This document shows, in pieces, positions 50,213-61,893 of a stretch of 64,000 bases of DNA. Numbering within the stretch: the first letter of the stretch is position 1; every line of letters starts with the position of its first letter. A program made the position numbers and the translations under genes. Source of the DNA: Kryptolebias marmoratus (lineage: Eukaryota; Chordata; Actinopteri; Cyprinodontiformes; Rivulidae); assembly GCF_001649575.2 (NCBI RefSeq), contig NC_051431.1:13299868-13363867 (forward strand), in the 5' to 3' direction. The notes beneath the pieces were generated by a model. The model was given only the letters and a program-made list of their open reading frames with translations, ran no database searches and was not told the origin of the DNA.

Positions 50213-53064
50213 ATGAGGATCTCAGTCTTTTTCACCATACTCTTCTTTTGGGCTGCACAAGGTCAAATAGGCACCCATACAGAAAACGTATGCTATATGA
50301 GGTAATATTATAATATTTGTTTCTTAAAGTTAAATTTGTTGTTCTCTCTTTGCAGATTTTGTCATTTCCGCTAATGCAAAGACCCTCGTTGAACACTTGC
50401 ACGTAGAACTGGGCAGCAGTCACACTTTGCGCTGCAACTACAGCTGTTCCTCTGGGTTTATTCGTGGCTGTTGGAGCAAAACGCCAAATACCCCTGGTTG
50501 CCTCGGAACAATTAGCAATGGCAGTGTTTGCACCGTGTCCCTCAATCTGTCACATGTGTCCGCTGAAGATGTAAAGAAGAACTACACCTGCTACACCGAA
50601 GCCACAGATGACCCTAATCTTCCAAAAAACCCAGTGCGGATTGTTTTCCTTCAGGTTCAAGGTATTAAATATTTGAATATTCAAAAACGATGTAGTATTC
50701 ATTTGGAGTCTCAAGGAGTTCGTTTGGGAAGCTTGACGTAAAATTTGGCTTTGTTTTACAGCTCACAAAAATGTCCCAAATTGGACAGTAACTCCAAAGA
50801 TTGGACCTAAAAATGGTAAAAAAAAATTGATTTTTAGATGTGCTTGTTTTCCTGTTATTTTATTGTTGTAACTTTGATTATTTCTATTTATAATGTACTG
50901 AAATCTTAATTTTATTCATTTTATTATGATCTCCTCTTCATTTTTTTAGCCTCTCTTGTTGATAAACCAGGGGATTCAAGTGGAGGTGAGATTATTTATT
51001 TACATTCACAGAACTAAAACATAAAAGATTGCCATCCTATCCACTTATTTTAATGGACATCTTGTGGGTTAACAGGAGAATTTACTGGGATTAAGGTTTT
51101 GGCTGCAGTTACTGTTACGGTGGCCCTGGTTCTTGCAGCTTTGGCTGTTTACCTGTGTGTGAACAGGAACAGGCAGTACTGGAATGGTAAAGGTGATTAA
51201 AATACGTTATACTATGAAACCCCATTTGGGGTTTAAAATAAATTCCTGAAAAAAATGGATACAAGTGTATTTATATAAAATGTCTTTAAAAATGTCATTC
51301 ATTCTAGGAGATCCAGTTGCATCCAGGTCATCGTGAGTACAATTAAAACTCAGATCTATTCAGCTAAATTTAATTAAATTTAAAAGTTATGTTTTGCTAA
51401 CCTTTTTTGATGATAATTTTTCTTTTTTTTTTAACAATTTTAGCTCCCCACAACCAAATAACGCTGCCCTTCTGCCAATAAAAGGTAAATGGTTTGAAAT
51501 ATAAGATGCAAAATATAAAAATGTTAGCTTCCAAATGCAGCTCTTCCATTCTCACTTGTCAAATTCACCAGGAACGCTGTCAGCACAAAATGAAAAAGTG
51601 AGTTTGCGGATTCCTCAACCTGGTAAGACGGTCTCTCAGATGTATGAGCAGCAAAGAATCATAGTTAACAATAAAATTGCTGACAATTACTCATAAAATG
51701 TGTTGTTACTTGGTTCCAGATAATGAGAGCGAAACTGAGGTTCCTTATGCTGACATCATGATCACTGTTCGAGGGGTCAGCACACCCGAGCTCACTCAGG
51801 TCGGCTACTTAGGAACTGGAGAGGTAAGAAAGTTGACAAGACAAACTCGACAAATAACTTAGTGCATCATCTTCTCTGATATTTTTATTTCTTTGCTCTT
51901 AAAATGACAAAACTAGAACATGACTAAAGCTGAAACAAAAATGCACACATTGTTGTGATGTCATACAGGCCAAATTTGTTTGTGCACACTGATTTATTGA
52001 CTAGGTTTACATAGTTTGTGCTCATTAAATTAAAAAAAAAAACAAACATAAAAAGCAGTGTTCCCTGTTTTGCCATTGCAGATGTACTAGTCTACCAGTG
52101 TCATGATGACAATATTTACAGCAGATAAATTGGATTCAACAGCAATTATATTGTTCACTATGAACCTACAACCACATTTAGGAAGAAAGGTCACTCTTGT
52201 TGTATTTTTATTTTATAGTACTTTTAATGGGTCTATAGGAAGGTCAGTTCCGCTCTGTAAGAATTTTGCTGTTGTAAAACTGATAAATTATTTGACCAAA
52301 CCTTTATTTTAAAAAAAGAATTTTGTTTGTATGGCAGCATGAGTCAACTCCAAGACTTACATGTTATTCTTTAATATGGATAGTTTGATGATATATAGTT
52401 ACTTTGACTATGTGCGTCAATGCAACCGCCCATTCAATCAGGGATGAGGAAGATAATTCCCCAATTCAAAAACATTGTTACCTTTGAAATCTGCTTCTTT
52501 TTATGCTACTTTTAATTTTCAGCTACCATTCTGCTACTTTGAGTTTGCCTTTTGCTGATTTTAGTTTCTATGTACTATTTTACTACTTTTAGCTACTCCT
52601 TTTAGCTTTTCGCTACAGTTCTGCTTCTTTTAGCTTTAACAGCTCACTTTCAGCTTCTTCAGCAAGTTGCAGCAAAGTCACTCAGCACTCATTGCTATTT
52701 TTCTAGTAAATTCACATTGTTTGGTAGACGGCACAGTAATGACTTACAGCTTATATGTAAAAAACAAAGTAGTCATTTGTTCTTAATGTGTCCAGTAATA
52801 TTTAAATACACGTTTTAGTACCAGAAGCCTGCTACACAGAATCATTAGGATAAAGACTGCTCCACTTAATGATCCTGAGCTGCTTCTTTTTTTTCTGAGC
52901 ATGTGGCATGAGTTTTTCTGTTTCCTGCTCAGTGGCGAGGAGATGACTCAAGATCTTACCTTCAGGCCTCACGTTCAGCTGACAGATTGCATGTCCTCCA
53001 GCCCAGAGAGGTCAGCCGCAAGATGAGCACCAACTCTGAATATGCAGTCATCACATACGCCTGA
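50213..53064 (+). CDS. Single-Ig-domain transmembrane receptor with two ITIM-like motifs
   Basis: Exons are 50213-50261, 50356-50661, 50762-50815, 50950-50985, 51076-51186, 51308-51332, 51444-51484, 51572-51622, 51720-51823 and 52933-53064. All phases agree and they sum to 909 nt (302 residues). The start MRISVFFTILFFWAAQ is a signal peptide. Exon 2 is one Ig-like domain with extra cysteines (LRCNYSC, GCWSK, GCLG, VCTV, YTCY) and sequons NGS, NLS and NYT. Exon 5 encodes the helix VLAAVTVTVALVLAALAVYL. The cytoplasmic part, built from small exons, holds VPYADI and, near the C terminus, SEYAVI. Both fit the ITIM consensus (S/I/V/L)xYxx(I/V/L), which recruits SH2 phosphatases in known inhibitory receptors. 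It is likely an inhibitory immune-type receptor. A Siglec/CD22-like or VSIG-like relationship is possible but not shown. Confidence 0.85.
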
Positions 53065-53186
53065 CTCCAGCTCAAGGACGAAAAGGAGGAAGAAAGTTTT
53101 ATAAAGTGTTTTTCAAGCTAAAATAAAACCATAACAAGGATTTTTTATGTCTAAATGTGTATATCCTGTGATCTTTCTTTGTGCTC

Positions 53187-53196
53187 TGTATGTAAT
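53187..53196 (+). terminator. Poly(A) signal of the Ig-receptor gene
   Basis: An AATAAA hexamer lies about 130 nt after the receptor stop codon, in the context TGTAATAAAC. Another AATAAA occurs near 53,121. Either could end the transcript before the spa17 promoter. Confidence 0.5.
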
Positions 53197-53275
53197 AAAC
53201 ATTTCAATTTAATCAAGCTATTTTTCTTGTGAGTTTTATGGCATTTGACCCTTCTGGGTGCCCGTATTGAGAACC

Positions 53276-53288
53276 GTTGCTAGGAAAC
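53276..53288 (+). promoter_or_regulatory. RFX/X-box-like site upstream of spa17
   Basis: GTTGCTAGGAAAC closely resembles the imperfect palindromic X-box bound by RFX factors, which drive ciliary and flagellar genes. It lies about 340 nt before the spa17 ATG, a typical distance. SPA17 is a flagellar/ciliary protein, so the site makes functional sense. The match is by eye. Confidence 0.5.
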
Positions 53289-53617
53289 ACACATCAACGA
53301 GGTAACCTGCTAGCTATCGGTAAACAGTCAAAAGTGGCTAAAAGTCGATTGGAAAAACGTTCAGGTAACAAGTGTTGCTACTAACTTTTGTTTTGGTATT
53401 TTCTGCGTCTCACGGAGTAAATATTTAAGCAGTTTAGGAGGTGTGAGAGCCACATTCCACTCCAAACACAACGAAGGCTCAGAAAGTTTTCGATGTTAGC
53501 TTGACTCTAATTCATTTCAGAGATTACACATTTAAAGGTTGTGTAATTTATTGTGGAAAAACGTAGACTTTCCATTCCCCCAGCCACACGTTGGGATTGG
53601 AGATACGTTCCCACAAA

Positions 53618-56600
53618 ATGTCAGTGCCCTTTTCAAACGCTCACCTGCGGGTCCCTCGGGGATTCGGTACCATCTTAGAAGGTCTGGCCCGAGAGGTCCT
53701 ACGAGACCAGCCCGAGGACATCCCTGCATATGCTGCGCGATATTTCGACGCGCTTCTCAAACAAAGAGAAGGTAACTGAAACAATAAAATAAAACAAATA
53801 GCGTTCACTGCAGTGAGATAATCGTGTCCCTTTCGTTTCCTTGCAGAGAGTGGTCTGGACCCTGCAGAGTGGGCTGCCAAGCTGGAAGATAGATTTCACA
53901 ACAGCTATGCCTTTCAGAATATAAGGGTACTTATATAACCTATAGGCTTCTATTATATTTCATTCACTGCTCTAATTTTGCCCACTGAAAAAAGATTTGT
54001 GTTATTTCTCCCCAGACTAGTCCTGATAAGGAAACAGCACCAGAGATGACCATTTCCAAGTGAGTCCCATTTTATTATGCAGCCAAAAGGATCAACAGAA
54101 GAGGGAAAGGATAGCAGCCAGCTCAGATTACATTAAATTACAGTATTGTTCGTATGTTTAATAATAAAAAAACAAACCAGGAGTCAGTTGGTGTATTTTA
54201 TTTTACTTGTTTGGCTTCATCTGAAACATTGAGTTAATTTTATTTTGATTGTATCTAAATTAGATGGTTAGATGTGCTTGTATTGTCTGAATCACAGATT
54301 CCCAAAGTTGGGTTCAAAACCCCACTGTTGGTCATGAAACATCAAGTCGCACCTGAAAACTCGCTCTTTTTCATTGGCTTTCAATTCAAGTTCAGTTTGA
54401 GGTCCATCAGATTTTTTTATGTTGCAGAGTTTCCTTGTTTTAACTCGTTTTTAGTCTATTTATTGCACCTGTTGGGTTCTGTGTGTGATTTGACTGTACT
54501 TGTTTTATTGATGGTTCTTCTTGATTTTAAAACTAATTGCTAATGACATATTTTAGTCATAAGTGTTACAAATGTTAAAACTAGCAGTGAAAATTGCACT
54601 CCTTGAAGGAATGCATATCGCCCATCGCCTTACATGCCAGAGTTTAAGATCTTGTTCAGCCTGTTAACATTCAGAGTACGCTTTGGGGATGACTCTCAGC
54701 TACTACCACACTAAATTGTACCACAATACCTGCAAAGTTGACCGAGTTATAAACCATTTTTGTCCTTGCTAAGGCCAATTAGCTGTGGTGGCCATCTTGA
54801 GTTGACTCTAAAAACAATCAGTTGTAGATGTACGTCCAATGTCTGTCTAACAGACAGACAAAAATCAGACACAGGCAATTTCATGATGCTTGTCTTTCAT
54901 GTCAGTGGGTGATAAAAAGTAGTACAAAAGTAGATAAGGTTGTTTGTGTTTCCATTGTGCTCTATTTTATTAGGGTTATTAGCAATATTTCAATGTAGTT
55001 TTTGTATGCTAAAGCCCGTTTAAGCAATTATGAACAGATGGGATTTTTTTAATAGAAAGAAATGTGTATTTTGAATCAGCACTGTATACTACAGCTAACT
55101 CTCACACTTTAACCAGCAGAAAAATAGAGAAAATGAGAAAAATGTCATGTGATAAGGAGATCTAGCCACAGCACTGAATATCAGCTCAGTTTTGTCAGAT
55201 TTGCAGTGTCGAGGGTGAGAAGAAAAGGCAGAACTAATCTTCCTAACACCGCCAGCTGCAGAAGAAGTCTCAGGTTCCAGTTGAGTCCTAATGAAATCTA
55301 ATAATATTTGGGTGTTTTGAACAAAGCACCACTTTAATCAATGGTATTACAGAAAATGTCTCCTCATTCTACTGAACATAACTTATGTTAATTTTCGTGT
55401 GCTGTTTTGTACTTTTAGAGAAAAATCATATGAGTCCCAAACTGAAGATGAATCAAATCAGTCAGCAGCAGAAGTTTCATCTCTTTCCATTACACAACCT
55501 CATGTCTCTGAAAAACTTGATTCAACTGAGGGCACAGATGAAGAGGAAATACACATGACAGAGAAACTCTCCATTTCAGGTGAAGAAAGACTTTCAGACG
55601 ATAAATCTGTTGCAGATAAGCAGTCAGATGAAGAACACGGTACAGACAAGGAAGAAGACCCAACAAAAACTACACTTGATGAAGTTGAGAGGGCAGATAT
55701 TGAAATGGATGACAACTGTGGTCCAGAACAAAATATACCTCAGTTTGACTCCGATCCCACCATTTTGTTGTCAGCCAGAGAAATTTCAAATGTGACCTCT
55801 CATGACTTGGGCCTGCCTGATGACGAAGGAGGTGATCAACCAGAAAGTGAAACTGTAGATAAGGAGATTGTAGACTCAGATAGAGAAGAAAATACTGAAA
55901 TTGATGAAGTGGTGGAGTCCGTTTCCTTACCTGGACTAGCTGATGTGGATGTTGGTGCCACGGAGCTCGAAGTAACACAGAAAACAACAGAAGAAAGCAC
56001 TGTTCAAGAAAATACATACGTTGTTGAAGGGGACAAAGGCTTAACGCCCCAGATAGAAGAAAATGCTGATTTGTTACAGTCTGAATATGAATTTACTCAA
56101 GGCAGCCAACAAGAAGAACAGGATCAGGCACAAAACAACAACGAGGAGGAACAAACAGAGGCTGAAGCTTCTTATGAGGAAACTAATGAAGGGTTAGCAC
56201 TTATTGAGAGTGAATTAGAAGACAACAATATACCAAAAGAAAATGCTTTGGTTGAGATTAGCTTTGAAGATGTTCCAGAGGCTCAGGGGATTAAGGTTGA
56301 GGAGAAAAATCTTATGGAAGACGCTTCAGTGGAGATCTTACAGAATAACAAATTAGAAATGCTACAAAAAGAAGAGTCCGTGGAGCTTACTGCAAGTTCA
56401 GCAGATCAAAATATATCCAATACAGGAGATCAACTTAAATTTGAAACAGAAAAAGACAAAAAGGAAGTTCATTCAGATGAGGAGGAAATTCAGGCAACAT
56501 TTGATATATCGAAAGAAAATGAGCACACAAATAACTCTAATCTAAATGACAGTGATGATGGTGAAAAGGAAATGGGTGTTAAAGGAATCAGCTCATCAGA

Positions 56601-57522
56601 TCAGCCCACTACAGAGGCAGAAGATGAAATTCAAGAGCATGAAACAGATCATGAAGACACTGAGGAAATATTTGAGGGGACGTTTTCCCAAAACCAGGAA
56701 CCTGAAAAAAAGCAACAGTCACAATACCCTGATTTTGACCAAGATGAGATGACAGACGCAAGTGATGGAGATGAAGAAGAGGGTAATAGAGAGATGGGCA
56801 GTCGTGAAAGTATTGATGTCAGGACGGAAGAAAATCCATCACTCACGACCAAGTCAAATACATCAATCATGGAAAAAGAGGCAGAGGCAGAAAGCTTTGA
56901 CAAAGGTCTACCTCTGGAAAACAAGCAGAGCCCCAGAACTGTTGAGAAGTCACAACCAGACAATATCTCAGAAGAAAAAGAGATCACAACCGAGGAAGAA
57001 GAGGAACACGTGAGGAAAATGACAGACTCTGAAGTACGACAAAAGAGTCAAGAAATGGAGAAAGAGGAGACCTTCAGCCTCTCAGGAAGTGCAGACCAGA
57101 CAGCTGCTGACCTTGAAGAGGAGGACAGGCCAGATGAGCCTGAGGAGAGCACTATAGCATCTGTAAACAAGGTTGATAAGGTAATTTGGATGCCCCTTTC
57201 AACACTATACCTGTAATATTGCATTTCAAACATTTCTTGTGCCATGATAAAATAGTTTTGTTAACGTAACTAACTTTATTGCAGCTCCCTTCATCTGGTA
57301 TTTTAAATGCCTCTGCAAGTCATCCTAGCTGGCATGTTCAAAAGTTTCCTTCTCGGGGTTTGAGGGGCTCTTTATTGAGGCTGTTGCTGTGATGTATGCT
57401 CATAAAAACTGTCTGAGGCAGATCAAGTCTCCCCTCAGGAACCAGCGCAGCCTCCGCAGACTGAAGCCCGACCGTCATCTGTCATCGTAAAAGACCGACA
57501 AAACAATTCATCTTGTGATTAG
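53618..57522 (+). CDS. spa17: Sperm protein 17 (SPA17) with large acidic exon
   Basis: Exons are 53618-53771, 53847-53926, 54016-54059, 55419-57180 and probably 57439-57522 (2,124 nt, 707 residues). The start MSVPFSNAHLRVPRGFG and the following EGLAREVLRDQPEDIPAYAA closely match mammalian SPA17. This is the RIIa-type dimerisation/docking domain (about residues 12-50), which binds A-kinase anchoring proteins in sperm flagella and cilia. DPAEWAAKLEDRFHN also matches the family. Exon 4 (1,762 nt) encodes about 587 residues rich in Glu, Asp, Ser and Thr with no recognisable domain, whereas human SPA17 is about 151 residues in total. No IQ motif is present in these exons, although mammalian SPA17 has one. 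The short last exon (begins EPAQPPQTEARPSS) rests only on splice sites and phase. Confidence 0.85.
54592..54918 (+). repeat. Dispersed repeat family R2, copy 3 (spa17 intron 3)
   Basis: It contains GAATGCATATCGCCCATCGC, GATGACTCTCAGCTACTACC and GTGGCCATCTTGAGTTGACT. The same modules occur in the same order in the copy at 49.2 kb. Confidence 0.65.
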
Positions 57523-58929
57523 GCCTCTAACATTTACTGCTGTCACAGGTAGCCCCGTCTGAGTTGTCTGGACCGACAAGGCTCCAAACGCGCAGGGAGG
57601 GAGTGTAGGAAGAGGTACTGAGCATGTTACTATGGTAACTCCTCGCCATCCTGCTCGCTCTCAGTGTCGTCATGGAATTAACAGGAGATGGTGATGCTGA
57701 TTGTTGCTAGGCACCCTCTGTATCAGTGAATCCACCTTTTAAAGCAGTTTCTAACTCTGATTAAAAAGTAAAACATCTCTTTGCTGAAACCACAAAACTC
57801 TACAATATTTAAGCTTTTTTGTTTGTTGATGAAAAGTTGTCTTCGAGCACCTATCTATAATTTAGTTTCTCCATGTATACATTTTCCTTTCATGCCTTAA
57901 ACTCTTTGCTTATACAAGTACCGATGATTATATGCCAATAATTTAATCATCTAAGACAAACAATTTGATATTTATACTAATAATCAGATAAATGTACATT
58001 GATTCATTGCAATCCAATTCACAATGCTTCTAATTTCTACATGTAAACCGTCTGATTGATAAGGCTGACCAGCAATTAGTCATGTGCCTAACTTATCATG
58101 TTGTTTAAATATTTAGCACACTGGCAGGAGCGTGTTACTGTTAAAGATATAACACGGATAAATGGATGTTTTCTGTTTCTCCCTCTCTCTGACTTGTCTG
58201 TGAGGCTGGCAGAGGAGTGTGGGCGGCCATACCAGCTGGGATCAGAGGGATGGAGAGGGCTGTTAGCTCACTCTGCCTCTAATAAATTTATAACACCTCC
58301 CAGTGTAAAATAGCCCAAGATGCTTACACAGTTTTTGCATTCACACTATTAGTGGAATTTGAAAGTCAGCAATTAATGTTATTTACTTATTTATTTGTGG
58401 CCATCTGGACTTTGCATCCTATTTCTAAGTTGGTCATTTGATTTTATATTTGGAGGTTGCTCCTGTGACAGAGAAGCTTGTGAAATGTTGTGACGCTAGT
58501 TGTATGTGGTGGTCACATGTTTTCCTGTTCACATTGTGCTTATTTTTTTTTTTTGTCTGTTGTTGTTGTTGGGTTTTTTTCTGTTGTTGGTTTTCTGGTC
58601 TTTAGGTTGTACTTTGTTCTTAATTTGTTGTGAGTAAAGTGAACAGAGTGGGTCAGCAACCTTAATGAGACGGAAAGGATGAAACACATGCTGTTATGTT
58701 GGTAGGAGGTCTCTCTTTTCCTCTCTTTCTCTCTTCCTCTCCCTCTCGCTCTGTGCGTGAGCGGCTGTTACTGAAGATACAGCCACTGTTAGCGAGAGCC
58801 AGTGAGGCATCTGTATCACATCGGAGACACAGTTAAAGAGCGCTATACCTGGCCCACGCCAGAATTTAGCCACAAAAGTCATCCTAAGTCAACTCAGCTG
58901 AAGACTAAAGTCATCTCGGAGAGTGAAAA
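57523..58929 (+). promoter_or_regulatory. Spa17-nrgn intergenic region with nrgn 5' UTR/promoter
   Basis: It holds the X-box-like sites at 57,626 and 57,703, AT-rich filler, a T-rich and GTT-rich stretch near 58,540-58,610, and a CT-rich tract at about 58,710-58,750. The ~190 nt before 58,930 is probably 5' UTR or core promoter of nrgn. No IQ-encoding exon for spa17 is visible here on the plus strand. Confidence 0.5.
57626..57639. promoter_or_regulatory. Second X-box-like palindrome between spa17 and nrgn
   Basis: GTTACTATGGTAAC fits the 14-mer X-box consensus GTHNYYATRRNAAC at every position. It lies about 100 nt after the proposed spa17 stop codon and 1.3 kb before nrgn exon 1. A weaker relative, GTTGCTAGGCACC, lies at 57,703-57,715. 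No transcript start is recognised next to it. Confidence 0.4.
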
Positions 58930-61893
58930 ATGGACTGTCACAATGTAAGTAGATGCTTCTAATTAACTTTAGCAAAAAAAAATCATTTTCATGTTTAACT
59001 ACATCTTAGTTTGTTCAGTAGATGGAGATCCTGATATTTGGATAATGGACTTTGTCACTAGTGCTGCCAAACTGGTTACTTCACTTGTATTTGTTTTTTG
59101 TTAGTTTGTTTTCTACATCAAATATATGTTACGTATTGATCATTTTTGTTTCTTAAAGGGTGAAATCTTCTAACCAAATGGGCAAAAAGAAGCCGATTGT
59201 TATAAAATTAAAGCGGATGACACTGTAGAAGATTTATGTTGGATTGTTTAAAATGGATCTTCATCAGGTTAGGACCCATGAGGCAGAATGTGTGTTGGCA
59301 GAACAATCCAGTGCAACTGTGTATCTTTGCTCCTGTGAACAGAGCTGGATGCTGGCTGCTCAGTGAGCAGTCAGACAGAGAGGCTAATGAAAGCTGGCCG
59401 AACAGGTGGGTGGTCACACTCCTACACTGGAGGGGTTTCACTGGAGACATGATGCTCTGCTTCACCGAGATAGTGGGATGGCGGTGGGATCATCCTGTGG
59501 GCTGCCTTTGTATGAAATGTCAGTCTGCGTCCACAAGCAAAAGCGTTGAGTTATACCTTTTATCTGTTATCTCAACTTGATTTAAATAGGTGTTTACATA
59601 ACTCGTCAATATCCTTGGCACTATTCCACTGACAGTTTGTCACAAGCCTGAATTTCTTTTCCGCCCACTCCACATTTCCTTCAGGACAATGGTTTCGGTA
59701 CTCTTAATATCCGAGTGAGTGGTTGGTGTAGACCTCAGCGACATTTTTGCTGGATCATCCTTTTTCGGCAAAAGTTGAGGAGCAAGAACTTTTTCTGTAA
59801 AGATGACTTTAAAAGTGAGATTGTTTTGAAACTGTGAGCTGTATGACTATGATATTAAAACTGTTGAAAAAATACTCCACCACATATATTTTAAATTTTT
59901 ACGCTGGCTTTGTCTCTGCTAAGCCGACTGTTCTTATTTTTTTGTTTATATCAAGGATTTAGAATCTAGATCATTTAATAATTTCCCATAATAAAAACAA
60001 GCAAATAAAAACAAGTCAACAAACTGGAAGCGGCAGTGTTTCTGCAACAAAAAGAGGATGGGGTGTTGACCTTTCGAGAACTCCACTAAAGTCCTGCGAC
60101 GATGGTGTGGAACTCAGAAAGCACAAGTTACTTACTGTTAAAAATAAATTAGGAAAATGGAACTGTTAAGGCTATACAGTTAACTTTACAAAATGTGCTC
60201 TCACAATCTGTTAACGATGAAATACTCCCACTGGTGTTTCGTAAAGAGAAACATTGTCACGTTCATGAAATCTGTTCCCCCGCTGTGTGAAACTACTACT
60301 TGGTTGTCCTCCTTTTTAACAGGAGGAGTGCAGCCGGCCCCAGGAGGAAGAGGACATCATGGACATTCCCCTGGATGACCCTGAGGCCAACAGGGCTGCT
60401 GCCAAGATCCAGGCGGGCTTCCGCGGCCACATGACCCGCAAGAAGATGAAGCCAGAGGACAAAACTGAAGGGGAGGAGGTGAGCAGCACGGGGGATGTGC
60501 TCAACAGCAGCCAGGGGGTCTCAGGTCAGTGTTGTAGAGCCAAGGGGTAAGAATAAAGTCCCATAATGCTGCTAAAATGGGCATTACGGATAGTGAATGT
60601 ACATATGGTAAGTTAGGCTTCCAGTGCAAGCTTTAACTACGCTAAGTGACTTAAGGTAAGTGGTGGAAAAGTTACTGATCTGGCAGCAGGAAGAATCTCG
60701 AAAGTAATGTAGTCAAAGCCATTTCCATTTCTATGAAACAGTGATTAGGTACGGTCTAATGCTTTCAGGAGACGCAGTCTTAGCTTTGAGCCAAACATGT
60801 GAGCATAATGCAGAAATACAAATTGATTAACTGTTGTACACATTAGGAAAACAATCCACTTTAAATCCATAAATAATTCAGTACATCTATTAAAGCCCCT
60901 TATGGCTTAACCCAAGTGTGATTAATGCAAGACCGAACTGAGTGACTCATTTAATTACCCCATGGGGTCTTCAGCAACAGATGATTGAATCTGTTATTCA
61001 GTCTTTTTTCTGCTTAAGGGCTTGGGTGAATCCACTTTTAGATGTGCTTTTAAACTAAGAGAGGAAAAAAAAAAGACATCTGAGTTCCATTCACTTAGGA
61101 AATGTCAAGTTACATTATTGCTGCTGAAGCTCATTTGCTTCCCTTTTATTTCATACATGACTTGAGATGCAAAACAATTGTACAAACTAAAGTTTCTGCA
61201 TGTATAAAATATAACTTAAGAAGTTTCACTTGGACACGTATAAGCGAGAACCACCAGAAGCATCAATTCGAAAGGCTATGAAAGAAAATGAATCTTCAGA
61301 TTAGTGCCACCTAAAATCTAGCTCTTACCCCATAAGGCCACTTTTTTTGTGGAAAGGATGTGGTTACCACAATGTTTCGCCGTAACCTAGTTTCCGGCTG
61401 CCTTGTATCTTTAGGTAGGAGATGTATTTATAGCTCCAGGTGCGTTAGGTATGGTATGCCTAAAAGGGTCGAGCATAATTAATGGAGCTGTCTGCGTGGA
61501 GCCGAGCATCTTGAGCTCCTCCCACTGGAGGAGACCCCCTTTTCACAAGATACGTGTTCATCAGTCATATTAGCCGTGAAGAAAACTCTCAGTACTTTAA
61601 AACTAAGCACAGACTAACTGCATTCACAAAGTGTTAGTATTAAAAATATGTGCAGAAAGATGTGCTTTTATATAAATAATCCTTGAATAACACCTCAGTC
61701 TGCAGTTTTCTTCGGTCAGTAATAAAGTTTGCCTTTTCGCGTTAGATCCTTTACCCTTGACCACATGAATGAATGCGGAAACTGTTCTTTCTAGGTTCTT
61801 CATTTGTTAACTTTGCCTCGCCTGTGTCTTTTTTTAGAGACAGGAAGATCGGGGGCAGTAGAGAGAGACGACACATCTGTGCCGGAACAGTGA
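58930..61893 (+). CDS. nrgn: Neurogranin, postsynaptic calmodulin-binding protein
   Basis: Exons are 58930-58944, 60323-60524 and 61838-61893 (273 nt, 90 residues). Exon 1 codes only MDCHN, like the five-residue first coding exon of mammalian neurogranin. Exon 2 gives [20 protein letters not shown] and the IQ motif [19 protein letters not shown]. Here the Ile-Gln binds calmodulin and the neighbouring serine/threonine region is the protein kinase C site in relatives. This copy has Gly then Phe where human has Ser then Phe, so the classical PKC serine is not present. Exon 3 ends DDTSVPEQ. In the brain neurogranin buffers apo-calmodulin in dendritic spines. A second exon-2 donor, GAG|GTGAGC at 60,478-60,479, is in principle usable and would shorten exon 2. 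Confidence 0.92.

Noticed and set aside
55500..56017. Minus-strand frames antisense to the spa17 acidic exon
   Set aside because: Low-complexity mirror images of GAA/GAG-rich sense codons. The plus strand has a clear gene.
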